A stretch of 64,000 bases of DNA from Candidatus Gastranaerophilales bacterium (GTDB lineage: Bacteria; Cyanobacteriota; Vampirovibrionia; Gastranaerophilales; Gastranaerophilaceae): NCBI GenBank assembly GCA_947624975.1, contig CANQMP010000004.1, positions 1 through 64,000 of the forward strand. Direction: 5' to 3'. The notes beneath the pieces are model-generated. The model saw nothing but the letters and a program-made list of their open reading frames with translations, was not told the origin of the DNA and searched no databases. A program made the position numbers and the translations under genes. Below are positions 18,869 to 27,587 of the stretch, in pieces; position 1 is the stretch's first letter, and every line of letters starts with the position of its first letter.

Positions 18869-19254
18869 TACTTCTTACCTCCTTTAGCATCTTTCTTAGC
18901 ACCATATTTAGATCTGCTCTGTGCACGGTTTGCAACGCCTGCAGTATCCAATGTACCTCTTACAATGTGGTACCTTACACCCGGAAGATCTTTAACCCTT
19001 CCGCCTCTGATTAGAACGACACTGTGTTCCTGTAAATTGTGACCGATACCGGGGATATATGAAGTTACTTCAAATCCGTTGGTTAATCTGACTCTGGCAA
19101 CTTTTCTGAGTGCAGAGTTCGGTTTTTTCGGGGTTGTAGTGTAAACCCTTGTGCATACTCCGCGTCTTTGCGGGCAATCCATCAAAGCCGGAGATTTCGT
19201 TTTGTCTGTCAGCTTTTTACGTTCTCTGCGAACAAGCTGGTTAATTGTAGGCAT
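18868..19254 (-). CDS. rpsL: Ribosomal protein S12
   Basis: 128 residues with the decoding-centre loops [16 protein letters not shown] and the [17 protein letters not shown] segment. The Lys positions linked to streptomycin sensitivity (KKPNSA and GRVKDLPG) are in the ordinary state. The leader holds a promoter at 19361-19389 and a small CACACA/TGTGTG hairpin at 19333-19351. First gene of a two-gene rpsL-rpsG operon. Confidence 0.97.
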   Translation of the reverse strand: MPTINQLVRRERKKLTDKTKSPALMDCPQRRGVCTRVYTTTPKKPNSALRKVARVRLTNGFEVTSYIPGIGHNLQEHSVVLIRGGRVKDLPGVRYHIVRGTLDTAGVANRAQSRSKYGAKKDAKGGKK

Positions 19255-19360
19255 TTGTTTTTCTCCTTTTTAAAATAGTAACATTATTCCACTTTTTATT
19301 CCTGAAACCCTTACGCATTCCGGAAAGTGAATCACACAATTCGGCTGTGTGTATGTCTTA

Positions 19361-19389
19361 ATTTAACTACACCCAAAATCTTTTGTCAA
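19361..19389 (-). promoter_or_regulatory. Promoter of rpsL-rpsG
   Basis: On the minus strand: perfect TTGACA (19384-19389), 17-base spacer, TTAAAT (19361-19366). It leaves a leader of about 100 bases that contains a CACACA/TGTGTG hairpin, a possible site for ribosomal-protein feedback. Confidence 0.7.
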
Positions 19390-19441
19390 GAAATTGCACT
19401 TTTTTTTGAATTATTGTATACTAATTTAAAGGGAGGTTGTT

Positions 19442-20077
19442 ATGAATATTGACATGCTTATAGAAAAGTTTAAGGATTTTGTTAAATTTTTGGTTTTTAT
19501 TGCCATATTACTAGGAATTGCATACTGGTCGGGGTATCTGAAAGGTTTTACGCCAAACGATTTTAAAAATGCTTATTATACCCTGTTTCCTTCGGCATCA
19601 AACGGTACTTCAACAAGATACAACGGCTATCTGCCCTCGGTAATTCCAAAAGAGGTCAAAAAAAGTGCTTTTGAAAACAGACTTTTCGTAAATGTACTTT
19701 CCTCCAATAAAAAAACTATATTTTATGCTTACGGAAACTCAGCTAATCACCTTTTTACAAGAAGTTTTCATGAAGAATTACAAAAATATATTAACGATAA
19801 ATCTCTTACAGCATACTACGATGTTTACGCAATGTCGTACAATTCTTACAAATACATGAGAGCAGGAAGCAGAGCCCCGTCAAACATTTGCAACAGCCTT
19901 GAAGAATGCAAAGCCCAAAGAGATCATGCTGCAAACTACGCATCTTTGCAGGCATTTTTTGAAAAATGCGCGAATTCAATGTGCATATTTAACCCGACAA
20001 AAAATCAATACGTAATTCTCAGAAAAAAAGACCCGCAAGGCGTTGTTGACATGATTAGGGATTTAAAAAACTGGTAG
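19442..20077 (+). CDS. Membrane-anchored protein of unknown function, possibly thioredoxin-like
   Basis: 211 residues with one membrane segment near residues 15-32 (LVFIAILLGIAYWSGYL) and an extracytoplasmic domain of about 175 residues. The domain starts with a beta-strand followed by a helix (LFVNVLSSNKKTIFYAYG, then HLFTRSFHEELQKYI), an arrangement like a thioredoxin fold but without a CxxC. It has three spaced Cys residues near the middle and end that could form a disulfide. A GGGAGG ribosome site lies upstream. No family is recognised and the fold guess is weak. Confidence 0.65.
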   Translation: MNIDMLIEKFKDFVKFLVFIAILLGIAYWSGYLKGFTPNDFKNAYYTLFPSASNGTSTRYNGYLPSVIPKEVKKSAFENRLFVNVLSSNKKTIFYAYGNSANHLFTRSFHEELQKYINDKSLTAYYDVYAMSYNSYKYMRAGSRAPSNICNSLEECKAQRDHAANYASLQAFFEKCANSMCIFNPTKNQYVILRKKDPQGVVDMIRDLKNW

Positions 20078-20078
20078 T

Positions 20079-20573
20079 TTAATTGAGCTTAAAATCGCCG
20101 TTCTTCTTGATATGTTCGACAAGTCCGCCATCTTGGAGCATTTTTATCATAACGGACGGCAAAGGCTCAATTTGTACTATTGTGCCGTTGGTGAGATTTT
20201 TCAAAATCCCGTTTTCAATATCCAAATCAAGCTCATCACCCGCATTAATTGATGATGTGTCGCATTCGATAGCCAAAAGCCCGATATTAATTGCATTTCT
20301 GTAAAAAATTCTGGCAAAAGATTTTGCAATAACAGCCCCCACACCCGCAATTTTTATAATTTGAGGTGCATGCTCGCGCGATGAACCCAACCCGAAATTT
20401 GAACCCGCTACAACAAAATCTCCCTTCTTAACCGAGGAGGCAAAATCAGGGTCGGCATCTTCCAGAACATGCTTTGCAAACTCCGTTAGATTTGAACGTA
20501 AATGAAATAAACGACCCGGTGCAATATGGTCTGTAGATATGTTATCGCCGAATTTGAAAGCTTTCCCTTGCAT
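20079..20573 (-). CDS. leuD: 3-isopropylmalate dehydratase small subunit
   Basis: Aconitase-family swivel subunit for leucine synthesis. Motifs: FGDNISTDHIAPGR near residues 7-20, VAGSNFGLGSSREHAPQ near 53-68, and RIFYRNAINIGL. 164 residues is typical of the short archaeal/bacterial LeuD or homoaconitase-type small subunit, so homoaconitate or citraconate hydratase activity is possible. No large subunit (leuC) lies beside it in this window. A good AAGGAG ribosome site precedes the ATG. Confidence 0.87.
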   Translation of the reverse strand: MQGKAFKFGDNISTDHIAPGRLFHLRSNLTEFAKHVLEDADPDFASSVKKGDFVVAGSNFGLGSSREHAPQIIKIAGVGAVIAKSFARIFYRNAINIGLLAIECDTSSINAGDELDLDIENGILKNLTNGTIVQIEPLPSVMIKMLQDGGLVEHIKKNGDFKLN

Positions 20574-20590
20574 AATTTTTCTCCTTTGAT

Positions 20591-20619
20591 TTGATTATAC
20601 AACAAAATTATGTTATAAT
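20591..20619 (+). promoter_or_regulatory. Promoter of the histidine-phosphatase-like gene, leaderless type
   Basis: TTGATT (20591-20596), 17-base spacer, extended -10 TGT-TATAAT (20614-20619). The ATG at 20629 is only nine bases further on and has no ribosome site. Confidence 0.7.
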
Positions 20620-20628
20620 AAAAATGTA

Positions 20629-21252
20629 ATGTATTTTGATAGAAAGTGTAAAATAACTTTTATATGCAACGGCGAAACTATTTTTAGCGAGGATGGCAGA
20701 TTCACGGATACCGAAAACTATCCTCCTTTGAGTGATGCAGGTCAAGAGGAAATTGAAAAAATATGTAATTTCCTCAAAGTCAGAGGTGTTAAAAACGATA
20801 AAATTTATACTTCTCCGGCACTTCGTTCGGTTCAATCCGCCTCAATGATAGCAAAACTTTTTAAACAGGATTTTGAAATTATAAATGATTTACATCCGCG
20901 CAAATGCGGAGATTTTAACGGACTGACTTTTGAGCAGGTTGACGCAAAATATCCCGATGCACTTGATAAACTCATTAATAATCCTGATATTCCTACACCT
21001 GATAATGCAGAATCAGTGTCCTCCTTCATCAATCGTGTCAAATTCGTTATTAATGATATTGTTGACGCAAACATAGGAAACAGAATTATTATTGTTACGC
21101 ACCGTGATGTTATAAAAGCGTCAATCTGTTCGGCTCTTAATCTTCCGGACAGTTCAATGAACAGAATTTATATAAAATCAGGCAGTGCAACCCAGATAAG
21201 CTATTTTGAGCGTTGGGCAAGCCTTGTGTATTGTGATTATACACCTATATAG
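20629..21252 (+). CDS. Histidine phosphatase family protein with degenerate catalytic motif
   Basis: 207 residues of the phosphoglycerate-mutase-like fold. The second catalytic His is present (IVTHRDVIKA near 163), as are the LSDAGQEE and YTSPALRSVQSA segments that follow the first motif in this family. But the N-terminal signature, normally RHGET with the phospho-accepting His, reads FICNGET here: Arg is replaced by Cys and the nucleophilic His by Asn. The protein is therefore probably not a normal phosphatase and may be a binding or regulatory relative. It overlaps a convergent XRE gene by eight bases. Confidence 0.78.
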   Translation: MYFDRKCKITFICNGETIFSEDGRFTDTENYPPLSDAGQEEIEKICNFLKVRGVKNDKIYTSPALRSVQSASMIAKLFKQDFEIINDLHPRKCGDFNGLTFEQVDAKYPDALDKLINNPDIPTPDNAESVSSFINRVKFVINDIVDANIGNRIIIVTHRDVIKASICSALNLPDSSMNRIYIKSGSATQISYFERWASLVYCDYTPI

Positions 21253-21469
21253 CACTGAATTCCAGTAAGTTCTCAATGTTAGTGTCAAGCGCAGTCGCAA
21301 GTTCAAGAATTTTCCCGAGCGACATGTTCTGTCTGCCGCACTCAATACAGGCAATATAATTTTGACTTACACCCATTACTTCGGATAACTGCTCCTGTGT
21401 TAAGTCCCGCTTAATTCTTTCCAGTTTGACATTTTTACCAAATTTTTTAAGTAATTCTTGCTTCCTCAT
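21245..21469 (-). CDS. XRE-family transcriptional regulator
   Basis: 74 residues, essentially one Cro/CI helix-turn-helix (LTQEQLSEVMGVSQNYIACIECGRQNMSLGKI near residues 23-54). The same architecture is found at 38326-38538 and 38644-38859. There is no effector domain. The 3' end overlaps the histidine-phosphatase-like gene, and the target operator is unknown. Confidence 0.85.
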   Translation of the reverse strand: MRKQELLKKFGKNVKLERIKRDLTQEQLSEVMGVSQNYIACIECGRQNMSLGKILELATALDTNIENLLEFSAI

Positions 21470-21603
21470 AAGTTATTATTATATAAACTATCAGATATAA
21501 CCTGAATAAAGTTATAATTCCTATTATAAAACTTATAACTTATATTAATTTACATAAATGCAATTTCTGGAATGTTTTAAATTTTTGTGATAAAAAATTA
21601 AAT

Positions 21604-22560
21604 ATGAGCGTTTACTTTTTTTACGGTGAAGAAGACTACGACATTGAGCTGGAAATAGAAAAGCTTAAAAAAGGGCTTGATAAAAATTTTTTTGAAATGA
21701 GTTACAAAACTTATGACTGTCCTAAATTTGCCGAACTTATATCAATTTTGCGCTCGCAGCCCATGATGTTCGGGAAAATGCTCATTGTGATTAATTGTCT
21801 TGATTATTTTTCAAAACAGTTTGATGATAATGAGATTAAACAAATTGAAAATGCACTCAATGACGTTAATGAAAACCTCGATATTGTCTTTTTGGCTCAA
21901 ATTGACAGAAATGACAGCAAAAAAATCGACGGTAGAAAAAAACTTTTTAAAATTCTGAAAAATTACAATGCGAAAGAGTTTCCGCTAATTCCGACTTATC
22001 GTACGGCGGAAATTGAAAAAAAACTTTCAAAAATGGCGAAATCAAAAGGTATTAAGCTTGATACGAAAGCCGTTAATGCGATAATAACGCAGATAGGGAA
22101 TAATTTCCGCCAAATTGACAAAGAGCTTGACAAGCTAAAACTTTACGCTTACCCGAAAGACATTATAACGGAAGACATGGTCAAAAATATCTGCATATCG
22201 AACGAGGATTTGTTTGCGTTTTCGGATTACATAATGCTTAATAACAAAGGTAAAGCGCTTCTTGAGTTCAGAAAACTACTGGACATCAGATACCCTCTGG
22301 AAATTTTGTCAATATTGCAGACTATGCTTAGAAAATGGATAATTTTAAAGGCAAAATCTAAGGAATTATCTTCCTTTGAGCTTAGCAAATTAACCGGCAT
22401 GCATGAGTATGTCATAACGTTATCACTTAAAAAATTAAAAGATACTCCGCTGACACAGCTTGTCCGCTTAAAACAAAATCTCACGGAAGCAGAATTCAAA
22501 ATCAAGTCAGGACAGTGTTTGGATATTGAAATGGAGGTTGAAAATGCAATATTCAGATAA
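21604..22560 (+). CDS. holA: DNA polymerase III, delta subunit
   Basis: Clamp-loader subunit that opens the sliding clamp. 318 residues with the family N-terminus FFYGEEDYDIELEI, the KMLIVINCLDYF beta-strand and a helical C-terminal part. It starts without a visible ribosome site, close to an AT-rich stretch. It overlaps holB by 17 bases, which makes a clamp-loader gene pair. Confidence 0.88.
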   Translation: MSVYFFYGEEDYDIELEIEKLKKGLDKNFFEMSYKTYDCPKFAELISILRSQPMMFGKMLIVINCLDYFSKQFDDNEIKQIENALNDVNENLDIVFLAQIDRNDSKKIDGRKKLFKILKNYNAKEFPLIPTYRTAEIEKKLSKMAKSKGIKLDTKAVNAIITQIGNNFRQIDKELDKLKLYAYPKDIITEDMVKNICISNEDLFAFSDYIMLNNKGKALLEFRKLLDIRYPLEILSILQTMLRKWIILKAKSKELSSFELSKLTGMHEYVITLSLKKLKDTPLTQLVRLKQNLTEAEFKIKSGQCLDIEMEVENAIFR

Positions 22561-23407
22561 TGCATTAAATTCCTATCCGTTTCTGGAAAATTATTTCAAA
22601 ACTGCAGTTTTGAAAGATAATCTTGCACACTGCATACTTTTTTACGGCTCGGATATAAGTTCGCAGTACAATATTGCTCTTGAAATAGCAAGAATGCTAA
22701 ACTGCAGAGGAACGCATAATAGCGATTGCACCTGCTTAAACTGTAATTGGATACGTGAAAACAAGCACCCCGCCGTAATGACTATATCAAGAGTCGATAA
22801 TAAACCTTCAAACGATAATTCCAAAACGGTTATATCCATTGAGCAGGCAAGGATGATTAAAAATGATTTGCTTGTAACTTCCGATTATCACAGGGTTTAC
22901 ATCTTTTGCGACAGAGATAAAAACGAAGAAATATGCGGGCTTAATCAACTGAACTTTCAGGACGAAGCGGCAAATGCTTTATTGAAAACATTTGAAGAAC
23001 CTCCTGCAAATACGACTTTTTTCTTTTTGACAAAAGATGTTACGGATATGATTAACACAATAGTTTCACGTGCACAGAGTTTTTATGTGCCGTCTTTAAA
23101 AGTCACACAGAGAGATATTTCTCTTGTAAAAGAATTTATGGACGGTTATTTGGAGCTTGAAAAAAACGAAGTTCTTGATTTTATCGACAAAATCAATTCA
23201 GCTTTGAAAGATGAGGATGCGGAAAATATTTTTAACCAAATGCAAAATTATATAAACGGTTTATTAAGGACAAATTCGGACAATTCCGCTTTACAGGCTA
23301 AATTAATATCGGATTTTAAGGCGGTTGAAACGGCAAAAAAAGAAAATCGACTGAATATTAATACTCAGTCGATAGTTGAAACTTTAAGTTTTAAAATTAT
23401 ACTTTAA
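22544..23407 (+). CDS. holB: DNA polymerase III, delta' subunit
   Basis: Clamp-loader subunit of the AAA+ type. It has the zinc-binding Cys pattern of the delta'/tau family (CRGTHNSDCTCLNC near residues 48-61) and the segment NALLKTFEEPPANTTFF near 144. A Walker A loop is not conserved, as usual for delta'. I chose the ATG at 22544, which follows GGAGG; an in-frame ATG at 22526 has no ribosome site. Overlaps holA at the start and the convergent lpxA gene by four bases at the end. Confidence 0.85.
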   Translation: MQYSDNALNSYPFLENYFKTAVLKDNLAHCILFYGSDISSQYNIALEIARMLNCRGTHNSDCTCLNCNWIRENKHPAVMTISRVDNKPSNDNSKTVISIEQARMIKNDLLVTSDYHRVYIFCDRDKNEEICGLNQLNFQDEAANALLKTFEEPPANTTFFFLTKDVTDMINTIVSRAQSFYVPSLKVTQRDISLVKEFMDGYLELEKNEVLDFIDKINSALKDEDAENIFNQMQNYINGLLRTNSDNSALQAKLISDFKAVETAKKENRLNINTQSIVETLSFKIIL

Positions 23408-24207
23408 TCTTCAAGTGATTCGTGACCGCTTTTGTGAGTTTTCAAAAGAACTCCGCGTTTTGAAGATTTGATGAATTCTATCATTTTTTCAATATATTCA
23501 TTCATCGGGATTTCCGCTTTAATTTTTTCGATAGCCTGAGAAGTGTTCAAATCCTCGCTAATAAGAAGTTTAAATGCCTCATTTGCAGCCGTTCTGATTT
23601 CTTGCGAAACACCTCTGCGTTTCATTGCAATAACGTTCAAACCTCTCGGAACTGGTGGTCTGCCTTCGCCTTTTGAGTAAGGTAAAATATCCTGACGAGA
23701 AGCTGAAAATCCGCTTATTATCGCCATATCTCCTATTCTGATATTTTGATGGAATACGCTCATACCGCCGACAAACGCACCGAATCCGACATGAACATGG
23801 CCGCCTAAAGTTACGAGGTTTGCCAAAATTACTTCATCTTCAAGCACGCAGTTATGAGCCACGTGACAACCGACCATAAGTAAACATTTTTTACCGACTC
23901 TGGTCGTAAAATCACCGCAAGCAGCGCCTCTGTGTACCGTAACATTTTCTTTTATAATTGTTCCGTCACCTATAACGACTTTTGTCGGTTCGCCTTTGTA
24001 GCCCAAATCCTGAGGTTCCGAACCGATAGTCGTAAACGGGGAAATCGTACAGTCATCTCCGATTTCTGCAAACTCAATGTGAGCGTTTGATATAACACGT
24101 GTTCTGTGTCCGATTATAACATTTTCTCCGATAACCGTATAAGGCCCGATTATCGCATCATCAGCTATTTTTGCGGACGGATGTATAATTGCTGTTTTAT
24201 CTATCAT
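23404..24207 (-). CDS. lpxA: UDP-N-acetylglucosamine acyltransferase
   Basis: First step of lipid A synthesis, moving a 3-hydroxyacyl chain from ACP to UDP-GlcNAc. A left-handed beta-helix of hexapeptide repeats (IHPSAKIADDAIIGP and onward) covers residues 5-190, with the catalytic His in VGCHVAHNC near 125. The C-terminal helices match the family (RGLNVIAMKRRGVS). I chose the ATG at 24207, which has GAGAGG eight bases upstream; the first in-frame ATG at 24231 does not. Its presence shows that the cell makes lipopolysaccharide. Confidence 0.93.
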   Translation of the reverse strand: MIDKTAIIHPSAKIADDAIIGPYTVIGENVIIGHRTRVISNAHIEFAEIGDDCTISPFTTIGSEPQDLGYKGEPTKVVIGDGTIIKENVTVHRGAACGDFTTRVGKKCLLMVGCHVAHNCVLEDEVILANLVTLGGHVHVGFGAFVGGMSVFHQNIRIGDMAIISGFSASRQDILPYSKGEGRPPVPRGLNVIAMKRRGVSQEIRTAANEAFKLLISEDLNTSQAIEKIKAEIPMNEYIEKMIEFIKSSKRGVLLKTHKSGHESLED

Positions 24208-24316
24208 ATATCTTACCTCTCTCTTTTTCAATTATATTACAAATATTAAATTTGCTCTATATGTTTATATTATTTTAATATCAGGCATTAAACAGGGGGA
24301 TTAATTAAAATAAGGG

Positions 24317-24345
24317 TTGATTTATTTTTGTCGGGGTGTTATTAT
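24317..24345 (+). promoter_or_regulatory. Promoter of pyrF, leaderless type
   Basis: TTGATT (24317-24322), 17-base spacer, extended -10 TGT-TATTAT (24340-24345). The ATG at 24354 lies eight bases after the -10 box and has no ribosome site. An upstream in-frame GTG at 24336 sits inside this promoter and so is unlikely to be the start. Confidence 0.7.
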
Positions 24346-24353
24346 TTCTCGGT

Positions 24354-25115
24354 ATGATAAACAAACCTGAAAAAGCAAAAGACAGAATTATTCTTGCATT
24401 GGATGTTGATGATTTAAAAGAAGCGGAAGAACTTGTAAAAGAATTAAAAGATTACGTCGGATACTTCAAAATAGGTTTACCGCTTATAGTTAATTACGGT
24501 TATGAGGCATTCAGGCTTTTAAAAGAACATGGAGCGAAGTGTTATTTTGACTGCAAGTTTCATGACATTCCGCATTCCGTTCAAAAAGCATGCATAAATT
24601 TGGTTAAAAACGGAATTGATTTCTTTAACGTACATATTCAAGGCGGTTCAAAAATGACTTCTGCCGTTGTAAAAGCATCTCATGCAGCGGCTAAATCATA
24701 CGGGTTTGATGCTCCGACGATTTTAGGCGTAACACTGCTTTCAAGTTTCGGACAAAAGACTCTGACGACCGAACTTTGCGTTGATAAAAATATTGAAGAT
24801 TTTGTGTTACAGCTTGCAAAAGTCGCAAAGGATACGGGGTTGGACGGTGTTATTGCAAGTGCCGAAGAAGCAAAAAGGATTAGAAAAGAACTGGGGAACG
24901 ATTTTATAATTCTGTGTCCCGCTACACGTCCGACATGGGCTTCGGTGAACGATCAGGTAAGAGTAGACACTCCGCGTGATGCGATTTTATCGGGCGTTGA
25001 TTTTATGGTTATTGGCAGACCGATTACAACCGCAGACGACAGAGTCGTTGCAGCAAAACTCGTTATTGACGAAATTGAAACCGCACTGCACGACAAAGCT
25101 AATGTATTGATTTAA
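24354..25115 (+). CDS. pyrF: Orotidine 5'-phosphate decarboxylase
   Basis: Last step of UMP synthesis. Family motifs include ILALDVDD near residues 15-22, the active-site D-x-K-x-x-D segment CYFDCKFHDIP near 62-72, and CPATRPTWAS plus VMIGRPIT-like residues near the C-terminus. The fold is a TIM barrel and the length (253 residues from the chosen start) is normal. It overlaps the convergent comEC gene by 17 bases. Confidence 0.94.
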   Translation: MINKPEKAKDRIILALDVDDLKEAEELVKELKDYVGYFKIGLPLIVNYGYEAFRLLKEHGAKCYFDCKFHDIPHSVQKACINLVKNGIDFFNVHIQGGSKMTSAVVKASHAAAKSYGFDAPTILGVTLLSSFGQKTLTTELCVDKNIEDFVLQLAKVAKDTGLDGVIASAEEAKRIRKELGNDFIILCPATRPTWASVNDQVRVDTPRDAILSGVDFMVIGRPITTADDRVVAAKLVIDEIETALHDKANVLI

Positions 25116-27492
25116 AATTCTTTGATAAAAGATATTTATGTTTGTCGGGTTTATATAAATACACATCGTAATTTAATCCGTCAGAATTTATTCTTATTGA
25201 ATTATGTCTGTCGGTTCGATAAACTTCCGTTTTCCGCAGAACATCAAGTGTTCCCTTTGTCGGATGTCCGAACGCATTCGGGCCGGTTGAAATAATCGAA
25301 ACGGAATTATTCAAATGAGCAAGCATTTTTGAATTCACGACATTAGAACCGCCGTGATGACCGACTTTCAAAACTTCCACATTATGCGGAATATAAGATT
25401 TTAAATTATCAAACGCCTGAATTCCCGCATCACCCGTAAACAACATATCAAAATCCCCGTAACTCAAAAGAGTTATGATAGATTTTTCGTTGTCTTTGTC
25501 AAGATTAGTCATATAAGTTTTCAGGCTTAAATCATTTTCCGAATAAATTTCATCGTTATTCTTGGGAATTTTAGCCTCTAAATTCAATTTCCTGACTGTT
25601 TTGTATATTGATTTGGAGGTATTTGAATCGTCATCAAACGAATTAACGTAAACCGTTTTGACTTTTACGTTTTTCATAATATCGACTGCACCGCCCGAGT
25701 GGTCGTTATCAAAGTGAGTTATTATCATTCCCTCAATATTTTTAATGCCTTTGTCTTTCAGGTATTTGATTATGATAGAATTTGCCTGTGCTTTACCGCC
25801 TCTGAAAGCAGCTCTGCCTGTATCTATAATAAAATATTTATTTTGTGGCGTCTTTATAAGAAAACAGTCTGCATTTTGCACATCAAAAGTTATAATTTCC
25901 AAATCTTTTGACGGAATACTTATCATGGATAAAAGAAGTATTGCACTAAGTGTTATGAAATAAGTTTTAACCTGTTTTGTAAAACCCGACTTTACGCTGT
26001 ATGTCAAAATCAAAATCAGCGAGTAATAAATAATAATTTGAATTACATTGGGATGAGTGCAGGTTATCAGTGAAAAAGGAAGTTCGGAAAAGAAATTCGA
26101 CACGTAAACAATTACGTTTAAAACGATATTCAAAACATAATCCAAAACCATACAGATTTTGTTTGTAAATGGTACGAAAATAGCTAAAATTGAACTCAAA
26201 AATCCGACAAAACTTACTACACTTAAAAACGGCATGCTCAATATATTTGCAAACACCGAAAACGCACTTATCGTATTAAAATAAAACATCTGAACGGGTA
26301 TGACCCAAACTTGTGCAACAACGGGAATAAGTACGGCAGTTGCAAGCCAATTAGGAACTTTCATTTCGGAAACGGTTTTACTCAGCACGTTAGCTGTCGT
26401 TAACAGACCGAAAGTTACGATGAATGAAAGCTGAAATCCTACATCATTTATAAATGCCGGATTATAAATAAGCATAAGCATTGCAACAAGTGCAAGTAAA
26501 GAAACACTGTGTGCATCCCTGTCTATAAGTTTTCCGAAAAGAATTAAAAGAAGCATTAATGCTGCACGGATTATTGACGGCCCTAAACCTGTCATCAAAG
26601 TGTAAAGAATAACCAAAACCATACCTGATATAACGGAAAACTTAAATGGAGCTTTTATTCTTCGCATAAAAAATACCCAAAATCCGTAAATGAAAGCAAC
26701 GTTCATCCCCGAAGCCGCAAGAATATGCAGTAAACCAGAATTTTTAAAAGAATTTTTGATATAATCAGGCGGAGCAACGGCATCGTCACCAAAAACTATA
26801 CCGCCGAGAATTTCCAAATTAGGAGATTTTATATACTTTGAATGCTCTTTTAATATCTTATCCCTCAGCATATTCAAATTTTTTAAGAAACGGCGTTTTA
26901 CGGTAAGTTTTTCCTGCAAGCGTTTGCAATCCTGTTTTTGGGAGTAAAATACCGTAAATGTATCAAAATTTTTTAAATATTTCCCGTAATCGAATTGTGA
27001 CGGATTTCCTGCTTTAAAGGGCGTTTTTAAAGTGCCTTTCATTTCATAAGAGTCGCCTATTTGAAAATTATTAAAATCACCGTTATCATCATTTATCGTA
27101 ACAAAGGTTTTTCCGTGAACACTTTTGCCGTCAAGATTTTTAACCTCAAAGAAAAATTTTGTTTTGATATTATCGGAAGAATTCGGTATTGATACTATTT
27201 CACCGCTAAGAGTTACTTTTTTACCCGCCTCCTGCACAAGCATATCAGTCATATTAATTCTGAAATATGCGTTAAAAAATCCCAGATAAAATATTACCAC
27301 CCATAACAAAATATATTTTAACGGAATAGTGTTTTTTATGATAAAAATAATGGATAAAACAGTAAAAATAACCGCACACAAAAAAGCCGTATCATGAAAA
27401 TACGCCAAAATACCGCACATAAAAAGCACAGCAGTAATGAACATAACAACATTTTTATTTTGTAGTGCTGAATTTACAATATCCCTTAACAT
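25099..27492 (-). CDS. comEC: ComEC/Rec2-type DNA uptake channel protein
   Basis: 797 residues. An N-terminal OB-like (DUF4131) part is followed by about ten membrane segments including the ComEC signature LLHILAASGMNVAFIYG near residue 250. The C-terminal metallo-beta-lactamase domain carries HFDNDHSGG and KVGHHGGS, with the metal-binding His residues and Asp residues intact. Expected to carry single-stranded DNA across the inner membrane. Together with the prepilins in this window it suggests natural competence, though no other com genes are seen. A TAAAAT box ends six bases before the ATG (27492), so the mRNA is likely leaderless. Confidence 0.9.
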   Translation of the reverse strand: MLRDIVNSALQNKNVVMFITAVLFMCGILAYFHDTAFLCAVIFTVLSIIFIIKNTIPLKYILLWVVIFYLGFFNAYFRINMTDMLVQEAGKKVTLSGEIVSIPNSSDNIKTKFFFEVKNLDGKSVHGKTFVTINDDNGDFNNFQIGDSYEMKGTLKTPFKAGNPSQFDYGKYLKNFDTFTVFYSQKQDCKRLQEKLTVKRRFLKNLNMLRDKILKEHSKYIKSPNLEILGGIVFGDDAVAPPDYIKNSFKNSGLLHILAASGMNVAFIYGFWVFFMRRIKAPFKFSVISGMVLVILYTLMTGLGPSIIRAALMLLLILFGKLIDRDAHSVSLLALVAMLMLIYNPAFINDVGFQLSFIVTFGLLTTANVLSKTVSEMKVPNWLATAVLIPVVAQVWVIPVQMFYFNTISAFSVFANILSMPFLSVVSFVGFLSSILAIFVPFTNKICMVLDYVLNIVLNVIVYVSNFFSELPFSLITCTHPNVIQIIIYYSLILILTYSVKSGFTKQVKTYFITLSAILLLSMISIPSKDLEIITFDVQNADCFLIKTPQNKYFIIDTGRAAFRGGKAQANSIIIKYLKDKGIKNIEGMIITHFDNDHSGGAVDIMKNVKVKTVYVNSFDDDSNTSKSIYKTVRKLNLEAKIPKNNDEIYSENDLSLKTYMTNLDKDNEKSIITLLSYGDFDMLFTGDAGIQAFDNLKSYIPHNVEVLKVGHHGGSNVVNSKMLAHLNNSVSIISTGPNAFGHPTKGTLDVLRKTEVYRTDRHNSIRINSDGLNYDVYLYKPDKHKYLLSKNFKSIH

Positions 27493-27498
27493 AAATCA

Positions 27499-27527
27499 AT
27501 TTTATTTCAAACAAATTTTAATTACAA
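27499..27527 (-). promoter_or_regulatory. Promoter of comEC, leaderless type
   Basis: On the minus strand: TTGTAA (27522-27527), 17-base spacer, TAAAAT (27499-27504), and six bases to the ATG at 27492. Confidence 0.6.
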
Positions 27528-27587
27528 AATATTTGAATTTGTAAAATTTTATATTTATGTTAACATGGAATGTGCGAGGAAGTTTTT

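Noticed and set aside
24336-24353. Upstream GTG start for pyrF
   Set aside because: The added codons lie in the promoter -10 region, and pyrF homologues begin near the ATG at 24354.
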